From Paramecium octaurelia (lineage: Eukaryota; Ciliophora; Oligohymenophorea; Peniculida; Parameciidae), in contig CAJJDP010000009.1 of the NCBI GenBank assembly GCA_905182995.1, forward strand, positions 40,365-104,364: DNA of 64,000 nucleotides, given 5' to 3'. The notes under the pieces were generated by a model, which did not search any database, was not told the origin of the DNA, and saw only the letters and a list, made by a program, of their open reading frames with translations. The number at the start of each line of letters is the position of its first letter. Position 1 is the stretch's first letter. Below are positions 38,180 through 50,127 of the stretch, piece by piece. The translations under genes and the position numbers were made by a program.

Positions 38180-40704
38180 TCAATATACAGTAACTGATTT
38201 CTCTTTATATTTCAAATTTTAACATTAGATGATTTTTCCTTTTGAAAATCTTGCTTACATGATTAAATCCTTATTAAAATATGCTAATCCAATCCCACAG
38301 TATTAATCTTAATTGAATTCTCCATCAAATATAAGTTCTAAATTACTCTGTTATTCTTTGTATAGTTTTCCTTTACCTTATTTTTATGAGTTCTCAAAAT
38401 TTCCTTAGTAGACATAATTAAATAATTAATGATTACTATTATTATAATAAGTTCTAACTCCATATCCAATAATTTTATTTTTGCTTATTAAACCAATATG
38501 TTTTTACTACTTTATGAAATGTTGATTTACGATTTTGAACCACTCCAATACACTTTCTCCTTCCTTAGTTTGATCATCATTTAATTTACCTTAGAAAATT
38601 TATATTTATCCTTTATTATTTAGTTCAATCATTATACATTACAAAATGATGCTACTTTCGAAAATTCCAAATATTAATTTCCAGTTTTTTTATTTAATAT
38701 ATTTGATTCCTATCCCATGTGGGAGATTATCCTTTTAATATCCTTAGTAAATAAATTATTTATTTGATATCTTTAATATTTAGCTTTTATAATTAATTAA
38801 ATGAGATAAAGAATGATTAAGCTTTAACTCATAATCCATATGAATTTAGCTTTCGTTAAAAAATTATTTCAAAACATCATTTTACATAAATTCCTCATCC
38901 CAAAATAATTTGATAATAGTGGCTAGATTTAATTAGTTAGCCTTATTATTTAAAAATGAATCTTGAATGTTATTTTAATTTATATATGATTGTTACATAG
39001 AGATTTCTTAATATTGGTTTTTTTCTAAAGAAAATTGATTATCTCTTATGCAATTAACATGCTAAATTTTTTCATATTTGGTTTTCTCATTTAAATGCAT
39101 CTCTTTAAGCTAATTTTGATTAAGCATAATAACATTTGATGGATCTTTTAGAAAAAATGTAAATTAGTTATCGTTCAAGTTATCTGAAGAATGCAAAAAT
39201 TACATCTTATCTAACTTCTCATCATCAATACTTTTCTTACTGTTATTAGGAGCCGTTGTCAAGATATTATTGGAGTTCATTTAATAATCAACTTATTCTT
39301 TTTCTTTCATTTTGATTTCAGCAATTGATACATAATAATAATTATTTGTCACTGCAATCCTTTGAGCAGTTGATTTCCTTTCTGTATTATCATTTAGTGG
39401 GTCTAACCTCATTATTAAAGGTTTTATTTTCGAAACAGAAGTTTTAAATGAGGATGTTATTTCAATTAATGTATTATATGCGACATTTAATCCTAACCTT
39501 TATTCTATTAATTTATTACAAAATATATATAATTGTGGAAATTGATTTCTTACTTATTTCAGCAACTCTTTTATTCTGTATGAATTAAAACTAAAAAAGT
39601 CTTCATAATTTTTAATTTTTATGTCAAATTGTTTTGTGATAATTTAACAAATTATTAAGCTTAATGACCATTCGTCATTTTTTTGAAAAATTGAATTTTA
39701 TAGCAATTCATCTTACACAATTTCTTAAAATGATAAATCTTACTCATCAAAATTATCCATCATTTTAATTTTTAACATTGAAGCAGATTAATAGAAATGA
39801 TATTGATGCTTTTGTTCTTCAGAACATTTTTATGAATAATAATAATTGTGTATTACTCTGGAACTACCAAAGTCAGTTAGCTTAATAAATCCGTTTACAT
39901 ATATCAAATTTTTTGGTGTTATATTTAAATGAAAAATCTTTCTGCGTTATAATTCAATTCCTATAAGTAAGATCTAATAGATGATGTTTATCTACTTTTC
40001 TTGACTTATTGTATTATTTTTTATGTATAATTCTAAATTTTAACAATTACTCATGTTTTCATAAATTATCCAAACTCTATACATTTACTTTTAGAATTCC
40101 TCAACCCAATTCTAAATTTTGAGAAACGAATTTGGTTTACATTCGTTTAGAATATTTTAAAGCTCAATCTCTTATACAAAATGCTCTCTCCATGATTTCC
40201 ATTCATTTTCTGTAAATGTTTATTCTTTTATCATTTATCCTTACTTTGATACAGATATTGATGAAGATGATCCCTTTTAGTTTATTGTTGGTTTTATTGG
40301 AAAGTATATATTCACAAATTAATCATAATTTAATTACATAGTGAAAGCATAAATCTGAATCAATTCTTAAAGATATTGTTTTTTTCTATTTAGATTTTAT
40401 CCTATTATCAAGAAGATTTAAGTCTCATAATCCCTCAGTCATCAAGAATTATTGAAAATAGATTTTTTCAACTTTACAATAAAATGAATTTCTTTGACTA
40501 GGCTCAATAATTGTTGTACCAGAAACATTAGTCAAAAATACGAAAAAATGCTATTTATTTTGAAGATTCCTTTGTATTTATGTTGTTATAAATTGCAATT
40601 CTTTAAGATATTGATGATTTATTTTTGAAAACTTTTTAAAAACATCTAAATTCTATTTGAAAAAAAACAATAAAACCTAGATATATATTAGAACAAAAAT
40701 TCAT
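38180..40704 (-). CDS. kinase-like protein with degenerate catalytic loop and C-terminal MORN-like repeats
   Basis: The main frame runs from at least 40234 down to TGA 38180-38182 and is clean. A kinase-like C-lobe lies near 39,950-39,850: FHLNITPKNL replaces the HRDxKxxN catalytic loop (His kept, Arg-Asp changed to Leu-Asn, and the later Lys to Thr), followed by KLTDFGSS with an intact DFG. A long Asn/Gln-rich linker follows. The C-terminus carries MORN-like repeats (YQGYQKDNLPHGIGIKY, IIGYGVRTYY, KQGKGKLY, YCGIGLAYF) that usually bind membranes or scaffold. The N-terminus is uncertain. An ATG at 40702-40704 with two short introns (24 and 22 nt) reads well, but two TGA codons between about 40440 and 40320 are not removed by good introns. 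Probably a pseudokinase scaffold. Confidence 0.7.
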
Positions 40705-40757
40705 TTTTTCTCTAATCTCTTTTACAACAACAGATCAGTTACTAATTGGTGATAATA
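40705..40757. promoter_or_regulatory. short divergent intergenic space
   Basis: Only 53 bp separate the proposed start of the minus-strand kinase-like gene and the ATG of the plus-strand gene at 40758. Any promoter elements for both would lie here or inside the first exons. No specific motif is recognised. Confidence 0.3.
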
Positions 40758-41069
40758 ATGGGCTAGCATGATGCTGTAGTGTTGATGAATCGAGAAAAGA
40801 TGAAGGTTACAAATGCTACAATTATCAAAGGGCTCCTAGACTTTATTAGTTCCTATTTTATATTGACTATTAAGCAAGAAGAGAAGGTTCGGCTAAAATC
40901 TATGGATGCAGGGAGAAATGAAAGTAAGAATGTATCTAAATTTTTTGGCATTTAATTTATCAGAAACCTCTTGGATAGCTTTGGGATGATTAGTTATAGA
41001 CTTTCTGCAAAGATGAGAAATGGTGAGACTTCAAGAGGATGTAGTGGAAACATTTTCAGTTTATTATGA
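40758..41069 (+). CDS. small protein of unknown function, 103 aa
   Basis: ATG 40758 opens a frame of 104 codons including TGA 41067-41069. The reading begins MGQHDAVVLMNREKMKVTNA and continues with amphipathic helices and a basic C-terminus (SYRLSAKMRNG). Only two in-frame TAA/TAG codons are used. A candidate 26-nt intron inside would shorten it and is not needed to keep the frame open. I recognise no family. It is divergent from the kinase-like gene and lies 211 bp before the sortilin-type gene; 41070-41280 shows nothing further. Confidence 0.5.
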
Positions 41070-41280
41070 ATTGAAGGTTGAATAGAATCTTTGACATTTA
41101 AGAATGAATGGATATAAATTAATTCATTAACAATCTAGCTTAGTTATGTAAATGGGAAGAAATTATGGCACTTCTAGTATGAATGAAAACAGATATATTG
41201 GTATAAAGTATTTCTTGATATTAGTATTTTGATAAAATGTATATTTAAATAGTATATTAAATAATTAATTACGTGTAATT

Positions 41281-43822
41281 ATGATTTAATTATACCTTGC
41301 ATTTCTATTTCTAGGTGTAACCCAATCTGCGTATATAATTGATTCTGCTGTTGATCAAGTATTTTGGTGTGGAGGGTCAATTATTGTTACGTCCGATGAT
41401 GATGTAGTGGAGTAGAAAAATGAGGCTAAACAACATAGGAAAATATTATTTGTTCACTCAAACAAGGGAATTGCTTATAGATCGGTTGATTACGGATAAA
41501 AATGGGAAAATGTTACATAATAATTAATAGATTAGTAAAAATTAGATAGCAATTATAAATTTAAAGACATCATTTAATCTCCTGCAGATTCTTTTACCAT
41601 GTACTTCATAGGATATAATCAATCTTTCATCAGTCAAGATTGTGGGAGAACTTACAGAACATTTAATGATAATAGACTTTATGGCTTTAGATTTAATAAA
41701 TTAAATAAGGATTAAATATTAGCATTCCAAGAAAAGAAATGCAATAAAACAGACAAGAGCTGCAAAGAACAATATAAGAGGGAGCTTTGGGTGACAAACA
41801 ATGGAGGTTAAATATGGTAACCAGTGTTGGATCATGTTAGAGATGCAGCATGGGATAAATTAATTCACTATGAAATGGTACCAGATATGAGAATAATCGT
41901 ATCTCATGTTGATAATCAAGGGGAATTGAAGGTTTCTTATTCAGATGACTTTTTTAAAACCATCAAGTAGATAGAAAAGGATTGTTTTGGATTTTACTAG
42001 ACACCAACTTATCTATTTTTACTAGTGAGACCTGACTAATATAGTGTGGGATATGACTTAAAAATGTCTCCTCATTTGGGTGAAACCTATTTCCCTTAAG
42101 AAATAGTATTGCCAATTGATGACTAAAGCAAACACACATTCACTGTTTTGGATGTGACTGATAGTATAGTCTACATGTCAGTTGCACATGCTGAAGAATT
42201 ATCAAAAGTCACTAATATTTACATGAGTGATGGCAATGAATTCACTGTGTCACTGTTGGGAAATGTTAGAAGTCAAGACACTGGACATTGTGACTTTGAG
42301 AAAATCAAAAGTATGAAAGGTGTTTACATTGCTAATATTTTTGATTATGACGAAATCGAAAAGACAAAATCAAGAAGAAAAAGAATCAACTCAGAAAGGG
42401 AAATGAAACTTTAAAGTTCAGACAGATTAGACTAATATAAAAAATCCGTTATTACTTTTGATTTGGGAGCTGAATGGCATTCATTGAAGGCTCCAAAATA
42501 TTCATATGCTGGACAGCCTTTAAATTGTAATGGAGATTGCAGTCTTCATTTGAAAGGGAGAACAGAAACAACATCTTTAATCTATAGTAGCGAACAGGCA
42601 GTAGGAATAATTATTGGAACAGGGAACACAGGACTATATCTTGATGGTCAAGAGACTAACACTTATTTATCAAGAGACGGAGGTCACAATTGGTATGAGA
42701 TATTAAATGGAACTTATATTTATGAGATAGGAGATCATGGTGGACTTATAGTATTTGCAGAATCAGAGTCCTACACAAATGTGGCTAAATTTACCTAAGA
42801 TGAAGGCATGACCTTTTAAGATATCAAATTAAATATCTCATTGGATATTGATAATATTGTTACCGAACCATCAAACGAGGAATAGAAGTTCTTGATTTAT
42901 GGCAGAATAAAACAATCAGATAATCCTTAAGAAGATTTTTGGAATAAATATGAATCGATAATTGGGGTCTTAATTCCCATTGATCTTTCCAATGTATACC
43001 AAAGAGTCTGCAAAGGTAGTGAAAATCCTGAGGACCCAGATTCCGATTATGAATATTGGTCTCCATAGAATTATCAATAATAGAAATGTTTGTTCGGTTA
43101 AAAGGTGAAGTATTAGAGGAAAAAAAGGGAAGCTAAATGCAAGAACCCAGAAATAGTGAAGAAATTGCTAGTAGAAAATTGCCCCTGTACAGCTGAAGAT
43201 TGGGAATGTGATTTAGGATTTATGAGGAAAATAGATGGTGGTGAGTGTGTTCCAATGACGTATGGATTTTCATCCTAGCCACCTCCAATCAAATGTACAG
43301 GAACATATATGAAATCATAAGGCTATAGGAAAATCCCTGGAGATGAATGTGAAGGAGGGTAAAAATAAAGATAAATAATAGAGTTTATTTAGGGCCAATT
43401 GAATAGGAATGCCCAACAGAAAAAACAAACATCTAGGTGAATCAAATTATTACTGATAAACCAATTGTGAAAAACGATTAGAAAAAGTAAGACAATCTAG
43501 ACTCGCAAAGTCCAAACTATCAAAGTCAAACAGGATTATAATCTAAACCCTTTAACATTTTAGATTATGCTGAGTACATAATCCTTTCAATAATGATCGT
43601 AACCCTTTTGTATTTAAGAAACTTAATATGGGGTGTCGTTAAGCAAATATTCTCAGCTTCTTAAGTTAATAAAAACAGAAGTAAATATGATGTATTATAC
43701 AAGAAAAGCGAAGCTATTATCCTCCCTCTGAGGAAGAATTGTAAGAGAAAAAATAAACAAGCAAAAAAAGACTATTTGGTATTTAGTCAACCAAAGATGA
43801 AGATGAAGAAGCAGGATTGTGA
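41281..43822 (+). CDS. VPS10/sortilin-type sorting receptor
   Basis: Predicted 831-aa type I membrane receptor that sorts soluble cargo between Golgi and endosomes. ATG 41281 begins a signal peptide (MIQLYLAFLFLGVTQS). The lumenal part is a VPS10 domain: beta-propeller blades with Asp-box-like repeats (SQDCGRTY, LWVTNNGG, YLSRDGGHNW) and the conserved stretch FDLGAEWHSLKAP. It is followed by the Cys-rich 10CC module (CPCTAEDWECDLGF, then several Cys). One membrane segment near residue 745 (YIILSIMIVTLLYL) precedes a short basic/acidic tail (YYPPSEEELQEKK...DEDEEAGL). Introns 43359-43381 and 43681-43703 (both 23 nt, the second ending in AAG) give an exact length to TGA 43820. In the ciliate Tetrahymena, VPS10 receptors deliver cargo to dense-core secretory granules, so trichocyst or lysosome traffic is a reasonable guess here. 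Confidence 0.93.
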
Positions 43823-43914
43823 AATAATTATAATATATTTCTTCTATAAATAATACAGATGTAATTTAAGAATTTTCGTTCTGTTTTATGTTACTATTAT
43901 TTATTTTATACTAA

Positions 43915-44575
43915 ATGTAATAATTAATCTCTCAAGGTGCAGAAGCCAGGATTTACAAAATTTAGTTTTTGGGTGATTAGGCCATTTTAAAGGAGAGATT
44001 ATCAAAATAATATCGATTGAAACAACTAGATGACAGAATTACTACTGAGAGAGTTAAAACTGTACGAAATATCACTTAATTAGGAATCAAGATTGTTGTG
44101 TAAGGCTAGATAGTTAGGAGTTAATGTTCCACACTTATATTATGTCGACAATAACTAGATAATTATGATGTTTATAGATGGGGTTAAACTAAAAGATTAT
44201 TTGAATGCTTTAGAAAAGGAGTAAAAAGCAAATGAGATCTAGCAAATCCTAATTTTAGTTGCTCAAGATATTGCGAAATTGCACAATGGAGGGATTATTC
44301 ATGGGGATTTGACCACTTCGAATATTTTGGTTTAGAATTCAAAACCATACTTTATTGATTTCGGATTGAGTTATACTAAGGTTGGATTTGTAGAGGATTA
44401 TGCTGTTGATTTATATGTGCTGGAAAAAGCCTTTCTGAGCACTCATCCTACGTTGGAAGATGCATTCTAAATTTTATTAGAGGAGTACAAAAAATTATCG
44501 ACGAAAGGGTAGCAAGTAATTGACAAGTTAAGGGAGGTTAGACAAAGAGGAAGAAAGAAGGTAGCATTTGGATGA
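43915..44575 (+). CDS. BUD32: Bud32/PRPK (TP53RK), KEOPS complex kinase
   Basis: A 212-aa atypical small protein kinase/ATPase of the KEOPS complex, which with Kae1 makes t6A at position 37 of ANN-decoding tRNAs. ATG 43915; one 22-nt intron (44062-44083); TGA 44573; length exact. Motifs: GAEARIY (nucleotide loop), ILKER with the ATP-binding Lys, KQYRLKQLD, then RLLCKARQLGVNVP, the catalytic loop [12 protein letters not shown] (HGDLTTxN, the Bud32 signature instead of HRDxKxxN), FIDFGLSY (DFG), [10 protein letters not shown] and the basic C-terminus [11 protein letters not shown]. All family hallmarks and the usual length are present. Confidence 0.96.
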
Positions 44576-44645
44576 TATGATTGAGTTCAATAAAGGTTTA
44601 TTAATAATTGATTACAAGTAATAATTATAAATTATATTTTGCATA

Positions 44646-45158
44646 ATGTCAATATATGGTGGATTTGCTACAAGATAACTTGAATCTCAATATAACCAAT
44701 TACTTCAACTACTTTTAGTCACTCTAAGCAAAAGGTTATTAAAATTTTATAATAATGAAGAATGCAATGAAGTTGGTTTCAAAAAAGCAATCTCTTCTAC
44801 TGTTGGAGGAATGAAATAGCTCGAGTTAAGGTATAAAATTAAATATAGTAGCAAATATTTAGAGCCAAAGTTTTCTGAAAGCATCAAACCCTTAGAGGAT
44901 TACTTATACAAACCGAAAGAATATTTAAAACAAACTCAACTCATTTTAAAAAACAATTTTTCGTAGGGTTCAGATATTAGTATGATTCGTTAAAATGAAT
45001 AAATCATCACTCCTATCTCTTCCACAAAATAAAGAAAGAGACTACATAGCATCAGTTTGACAAAAAGAAAAGAAATTGAATTTCGATAGTAATTGTTACA
45101 GTTGGAAGAGGAATAACATCCTACTAATTATTTTATTAGAACAAGAAAATAATTGTGA
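44646..45158 (+). CDS. conserved-looking small protein, 170 aa
   Basis: ATG 44646 to TGA 45156-45158, no intron needed. The N-terminus MSIYGGFATRQLESQYNQLL is followed by a helical region, a middle KYLEPKFSESIKPLEDYL, and a basic, Gln-rich C-terminus with RKRLHSISLTKRKEIEFRQQ. About ten Gln are written TAA/TAG. No family recognised; the helical N-terminus could be a coiled coil or a ciliary/basal-body component, but that is a guess from neighbouring cytoskeletal genes only. Spacing is 70 bp from Bud32 and 53 bp to the next gene. Confidence 0.65.
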
Positions 45159-45211
45159 ATTTATTAAACATTGATTTTAATTTAATTACATAAACATAAT
45201 TTATTTATTGA

Positions 45212-46673
45212 ATGATTTCTGAAACTATTTTAGAAAAACTAAAACCCAGCAATTCCCAAATAGTCAAACCAACAGAAAAGACACTAACCAAATTAACAAA
45301 AAGCTAAAATAGTTTAAAGAGATATGATAAAGATGAAAAACACTCAGATGATCTTGTAAAATTTAAAGAAACTCTCTTATCAATAAATGCATCTTAGAAA
45401 TCAGAAATTAATTCAAGCAGAGAGCCTAAATACGGCAAAAGAGTCTTATTAAAATCACTCAAAGGAGGTCCTTTGATCCCTATGCCAAAAAATGGAGCAA
45501 ATAGACACGAAACACCTCCTTTGATTACTTAATCCTTGCCCTAACTAAAATTAAAAACACTAGGAAATCTCTAGCAAAGATAGATTTCAAGTTTGACAGA
45601 GAAAAACCAAAATCTCTCTAAATCATTACTAAACAATCCATAAATGATACAGGAAACGGAATAATCACTTTAATCGGATAATAGGTCGATGCTTTATAAA
45701 AAAGAGCCTTATCAAATTGTTTAATCTAAATAACCATAGGAGAGCAAGAATGAGCAAATTGTCGAACAATTAGAGTTGGAATCTGAAATTGCTTAAAACA
45801 AACAGAAACCCATTCAATAAGCATAAGAGGAACATCAAGAGGAAGAGTAATAATCATAATAAGTAAGTGAATAGGAACATATTTAATGTTTGGTGGAATA
45901 ACATTTATCAGAACAAGAAGAATTTGTAAAGCATTTAGCTGGTAATTAGGTAATATACTAAAATTAGGAAAATGTATTTGCGTATAATGCCCATGTGGTA
46001 GATGTAAGTGCAAATTTCAATATAAACCCTTTGCCACAAATTTATGTTGGAATTCGAATTACAGATCAAGTTACAAAGAAAATCCCATTAAAGAACAGGA
46101 TCTAAAGGTTGATTTAGAATAATTTAAAAAATTCAAATCAGTAGAGTCGTGTGAATATAAAACTACAATGGGATCTGATTTCAAATCCTATCAAATTATT
46201 CCACCAGAACAAAGGGTAGCTAAAACATACAAGCCATCTCTTGGTACCACACCAATGACATCATATAAAGTATTATATTGTTGATCTTAGAATTTCTATA
46301 TGAATTACGGCGATCTTCATTATGAATAATTTAAGTAAAGTCATTACAAGACTGTAATACCGGAATTGCCGTTCAATCCCAATACAACTTACAAACAAAG
46401 TTTCAAGATGTAGCAATTATAAGATAATGGAGTATTTATGCAAATTATGTCTAGTACACTAAACCGCCCAATGGCAAGCCATTTCCAACTATTGATTTAT
46501 TTTTAGGGTAGTCGCAGAATAAATAAGCATATCAACCAAAATAAGTTGAAAAGGCTAAGGCTATTGATTAGCATGGTGAAATTATGTAGGTTCCAGCCTA
46601 TTAAGGATAATACACTAGCGTAACACATAATGATTATGTAAAAAAAGAAATCTTATGCGAAAAATATAAATGA
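45212..46673 (+). CDS. SAXO/MAP6-like microtubule-stabilising protein
   Basis: Predicted 463-aa protein. ATG 45212; introns 45942-45967 (26 nt), 46270-46290 (21 nt) and 46432-46454 (23 nt); TGA 46671; length exact. Residues 1-240 are low-complexity and charged. Then CICVQCPCGRCKCKFQYKP matches the Cys-rich N-terminal (Mn) module of SAXO proteins. It is followed by short repeats with Y/F, K/T and P (for example CEYKTTMGSDFKSY, KTYKPSLGTTPMTSYK, TVIPELPFNPNTTYKQSFK), as in their microtubule-binding repeats. SAXO proteins bind centriolar and axonemal microtubules. Here the Cys module sits in the middle rather than at the N-terminus. The gene ends 45 bp before the next. Confidence 0.8.
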
Positions 46674-46718
46674 TGAAATATTATCATAAAAATTAATATT
46701 TATATCAAAATATAGATT

Positions 46719-49700
46719 ATGAAGAAAGGACCAAAATTTATCAAATACGTAGTCAATAGTGGAGACAGAGGAAAGGCCAAAAGTTGTTAAATCTGTAATC
46801 AGTCTTTTTCTGCACTTTCGGCTAAAGAGCATCAATGTAAAAGGTAAATTACTTTATATATGCTTACTAAGATGCAAAAGGGCAGTGTGTGAAAAATGTT
46901 CTCCGTACAAAGCTTTCACGATCATTGATGGTGTTCCCTCTAAGACTGCACATAGATAATGCTATGTTTGCAAAGAGGAAAGCGAATCTTTAAAAAAGTT
47001 TATTCAGCAATACAAAATTGTATTCATGGAAGATACATATTCAAAGGAATGGCTGAAATCGTTTGGAAGCAGCGTTGAACAAGCAAACCTAGTATTTATA
47101 TCTAATTATTCAGGATTTTGATTAATCGTAAAGAGAAGAGAGCAATTTAAGAAATAAAGAAGAAAGTGTGAAAATGAAGAGTGAGCTTCCATAAGTATTT
47201 TAGGAGATTGTTCACTTTAAAAATTATTCATTATCAGAATTTTTCTATTTAGTGATAAAGGATTTTAACATCACATTGATTTTGGATTCCATTAATCGAG
47301 TCCTTGGAACATTTTTGAAAATTTACCCAGAAGTAGGTTATGCTCCAGATTAAGTCTTCACAACTTTATTTCTGTTGTGTTTTTGCAGCGAAGCCTCTGC
47401 ATATTAAATTTTGGTCTTTATGTATTCCCTAATTATTCCGCATTATACATACCCTTTGAGTTTGAGAAAGGAGAAGTGCGAATTCTTCACAGAAATAGAT
47501 AAGACTATGTAAGTATTGACTTAGGCTTACAAAATCAGCTCCCAAGATTCACCTTATGTTAAAACATTTTTAAGATATAGATTGGTTCGTTATATATAAT
47601 CTTTCACCATAAATTTCTTTTTATTTGAAACTACCTTTTTTATCATTAATTAACTGTTTTTGCAACCCTAAACTGGTTATGATGATTTAACTAAATATCT
47701 GGCAACCGCTTACAATGGATATATATAGATATTTCGCTAATAATCTTAAGATGAAATAGAATTGATATTATTAAGAAATGTTCGTTCCGTAAAAATCTAA
47801 GATGGATATTTCTTGACTAAATAAGTTGATTTCTCCAAAGTCATTCCAGCGGTCTAAAAATCTAATAGCAATATTTCAGCTAGGCAACCATCATTCTTAC
47901 AAGATGGTGACTAAGGGACAGGCATAAAACAACAAGATTAAATTATTATTTTGAGGACTGAGGTTGAAAGATAATAAAAAGTTATTTAAGAATAACAAAG
48001 CAAAATAGAAAAGTAAAAATTGGAGATAGAAAACTTAGAATTGAAATTACAACAAACCTAATAAGTGATATCTTTGTATAAGTCTCCAGGAAAGGACATC
48101 AATTTGGATTAATACATTTCTCAATAGGATGAAGAATTGCAAAATCTGAGAAGAGTTACATAATAACAAAAGTAAAACAATTTTGATTTAGAAAAATAAT
48201 AATTGTAGGCCTATATCAAAAAATTGGAGTCTTAAGTTTTTATTGAGTATAAGGCAAATATCCAATTAAAAGAACAATTAGAATAATCCTAATTAACCAA
48301 AAGTCAAGCATCTACAGCTAGCCAAGATTAGTACGAATATGAGATTTTAGAAAAAAATTTATAAAAGTACAAAAGAAAATATGAAAAATTAAAGGCTAAA
48401 TAATCAAGTTCGGATTAAAATTAATAAAGATCGAAAAAGGATGAAATTGCAATAGCTGAATTAGAAGCAAAATTGCAATTAAAAGAAAAATAGATTTCAG
48501 AATTAGAATTAAAGTTGAATAAAAACAAATTCGATACGACGGCTAAAATAGTTGAATTAGAAAGTTCAATAGAACAATTAGAAAAACAAAATAAGTTATA
48601 CAAGAAGTCTATTTAAGATATTGAAGTCAGATAATCAAGTTTATATAAACAGGATAATGGATTAGTTTAATAGCTATAGAGATAAATCACAGATTCATAG
48701 AATGAATCTAATTTTCAATTGAGACAAGTCCAAGAAAGGTTTAATCAATAAATACAATAGTTGCAATAACAAATATAAAAGGAATAAAAAGCAAAATTTT
48801 TGGCTGAATCATAACTCAAAGATCTAACAATTAAACTAGAAATCTAAGAAAAACAATAAAAATAGGTGACAGCATCAATACAAAATTCTAATCAAGATAT
48901 AAGCAATGGGGCAGAACTTCAGAAAGAATTGTAGCGGCTCTAAGCATAATTAAAGGAGTAGGAGGAAAGATATTAATAATTAAAATCAAAACATTATGCT
49001 CACTTATAAATGATGATTCAAGTAGAAAAAGATAAATTAATTAATCCAGAAATCCAACTCAGTCTGATAAATAGTCAAGAAAAAGAGTTAACAGTATTGT
49101 AAGAAAAACTTGAGAAAAAGAAAATAAAGATTAAATAGTTAAAGTAAAAGGAAAAAGCTTGGATGAAAATTAATTAAGACAATGTTGTTAAAATTAATTA
49201 AACAACTGACGGTAAATAAATAGGAGAATTATTGACTAAAACAATTGTGCTTTTGAATTTAGATGGTAAAGTTTCAACTAATCATATAAACGATTAAGCA
49301 ATTTCTCTAATAGTAGAGAAAATTAGTCATTTAATTGAGCAGTAAACTACGTTTTCAGAGGAATTCTCAAATATTTTTGAGGATGGTTAATTTGTATAGA
49401 AGTTGAATGAATTAATGGATGATGTGGAAGATTCATTTGTATTTGATTACAATTCTTTAAGAGCTTTAATTGAAAAAGTTAATAGTGTTTTTTCAAGAAT
49501 TAATTCAACTAAATAAAAAATATTACAAATATTTAAATAAACTTTTGATTAAAATGACTTGAACTAAAACCCAAATTTGGACATTGTAATATTATAATTA
49601 TAATAAAAACTATAATAATTTTAAATTGACAAAGAAGAATTAGAATCAAGAATTTAATAATTATAGCTATCTAAAAATAAATACTTGGAAGTTTAGGAGG

Positions 49701-49981
49701 AATCTAAAAGAGAAAAGAAAATTTTATAAGGAGTTAGAGATATAATTATAGATTTACCGATCTTTTCTCCTTCTGAAGTGTTTTCTTTTTCTGAATAGAG
49801 GTTCAAAAATAAGTAAGTTGATTAGGAAGATGCCAAATTGATTCTTGAAGTGAGAAATTAATAAATAACAACATTAAAATTGATTTTAACTGAAAAGTAA
49901 ACGCAATTAGAGACTCTTAACAATGGGATGATAAAGTTAAAGGATTTAATGAGCAATTATTTTGTACAAATTATGAAATGA
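46719..49981 (+). CDS. FYVE-type finger + TBC-like region + coiled coil, paralogue 1
   Basis: A 1,070-aa protein. ATG 46719; introns 46844-46871 (28 nt, ends AAG) and 47092-47113 (22 nt, ends CAG); TGA 49979; length exact. Residues 23-75 form a FYVE-type zinc finger: C23xxC26, KEHQCKRC (like RRHHCRxC), CEKC, and HRQCYVC. These domains usually bind PI3P on endosomes. Residues about 140-385 are shared with the next two genes and resemble a TBC (Rab-GAP) fold (YPEVGYAPDQVFTTLFLLCF, SEASAYQILVFMYS), but the IxxDxxR and YxQ catalytic fingers are not apparent. From about 400 to the end is a Gln/Glu/Lys-rich coiled coil. First of a tandem trio. Confidence 0.88.
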
Positions 49982-50127
49982 TCCATGATTAATAATCATT
50001 TATTAAATATATATATTATTCTATATTTTACTAATGAATTGAATTATTATGCATATACCAGAATGAATCAAATTTTAAGTGATGAAATAAATCGAATTTC
50101 CTAAATATTTTTTATTTTCAAATCCAG
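49982..50127. other. intergenic space between paralogues 1 and 2
   Basis: 146 bp, AT-rich, with no feature seen. The spaces before paralogue 1 (45 bp) and between paralogues 2 and 3 (41 bp) are shorter. Confidence 0.6.

Noticed and set aside
45726-46013. 95-codon minus-strand ORF inside the SAXO-like gene
   Set aside because: It is a shadow of the plus-strand coding sequence, caused by Gln/Glu-rich codons.
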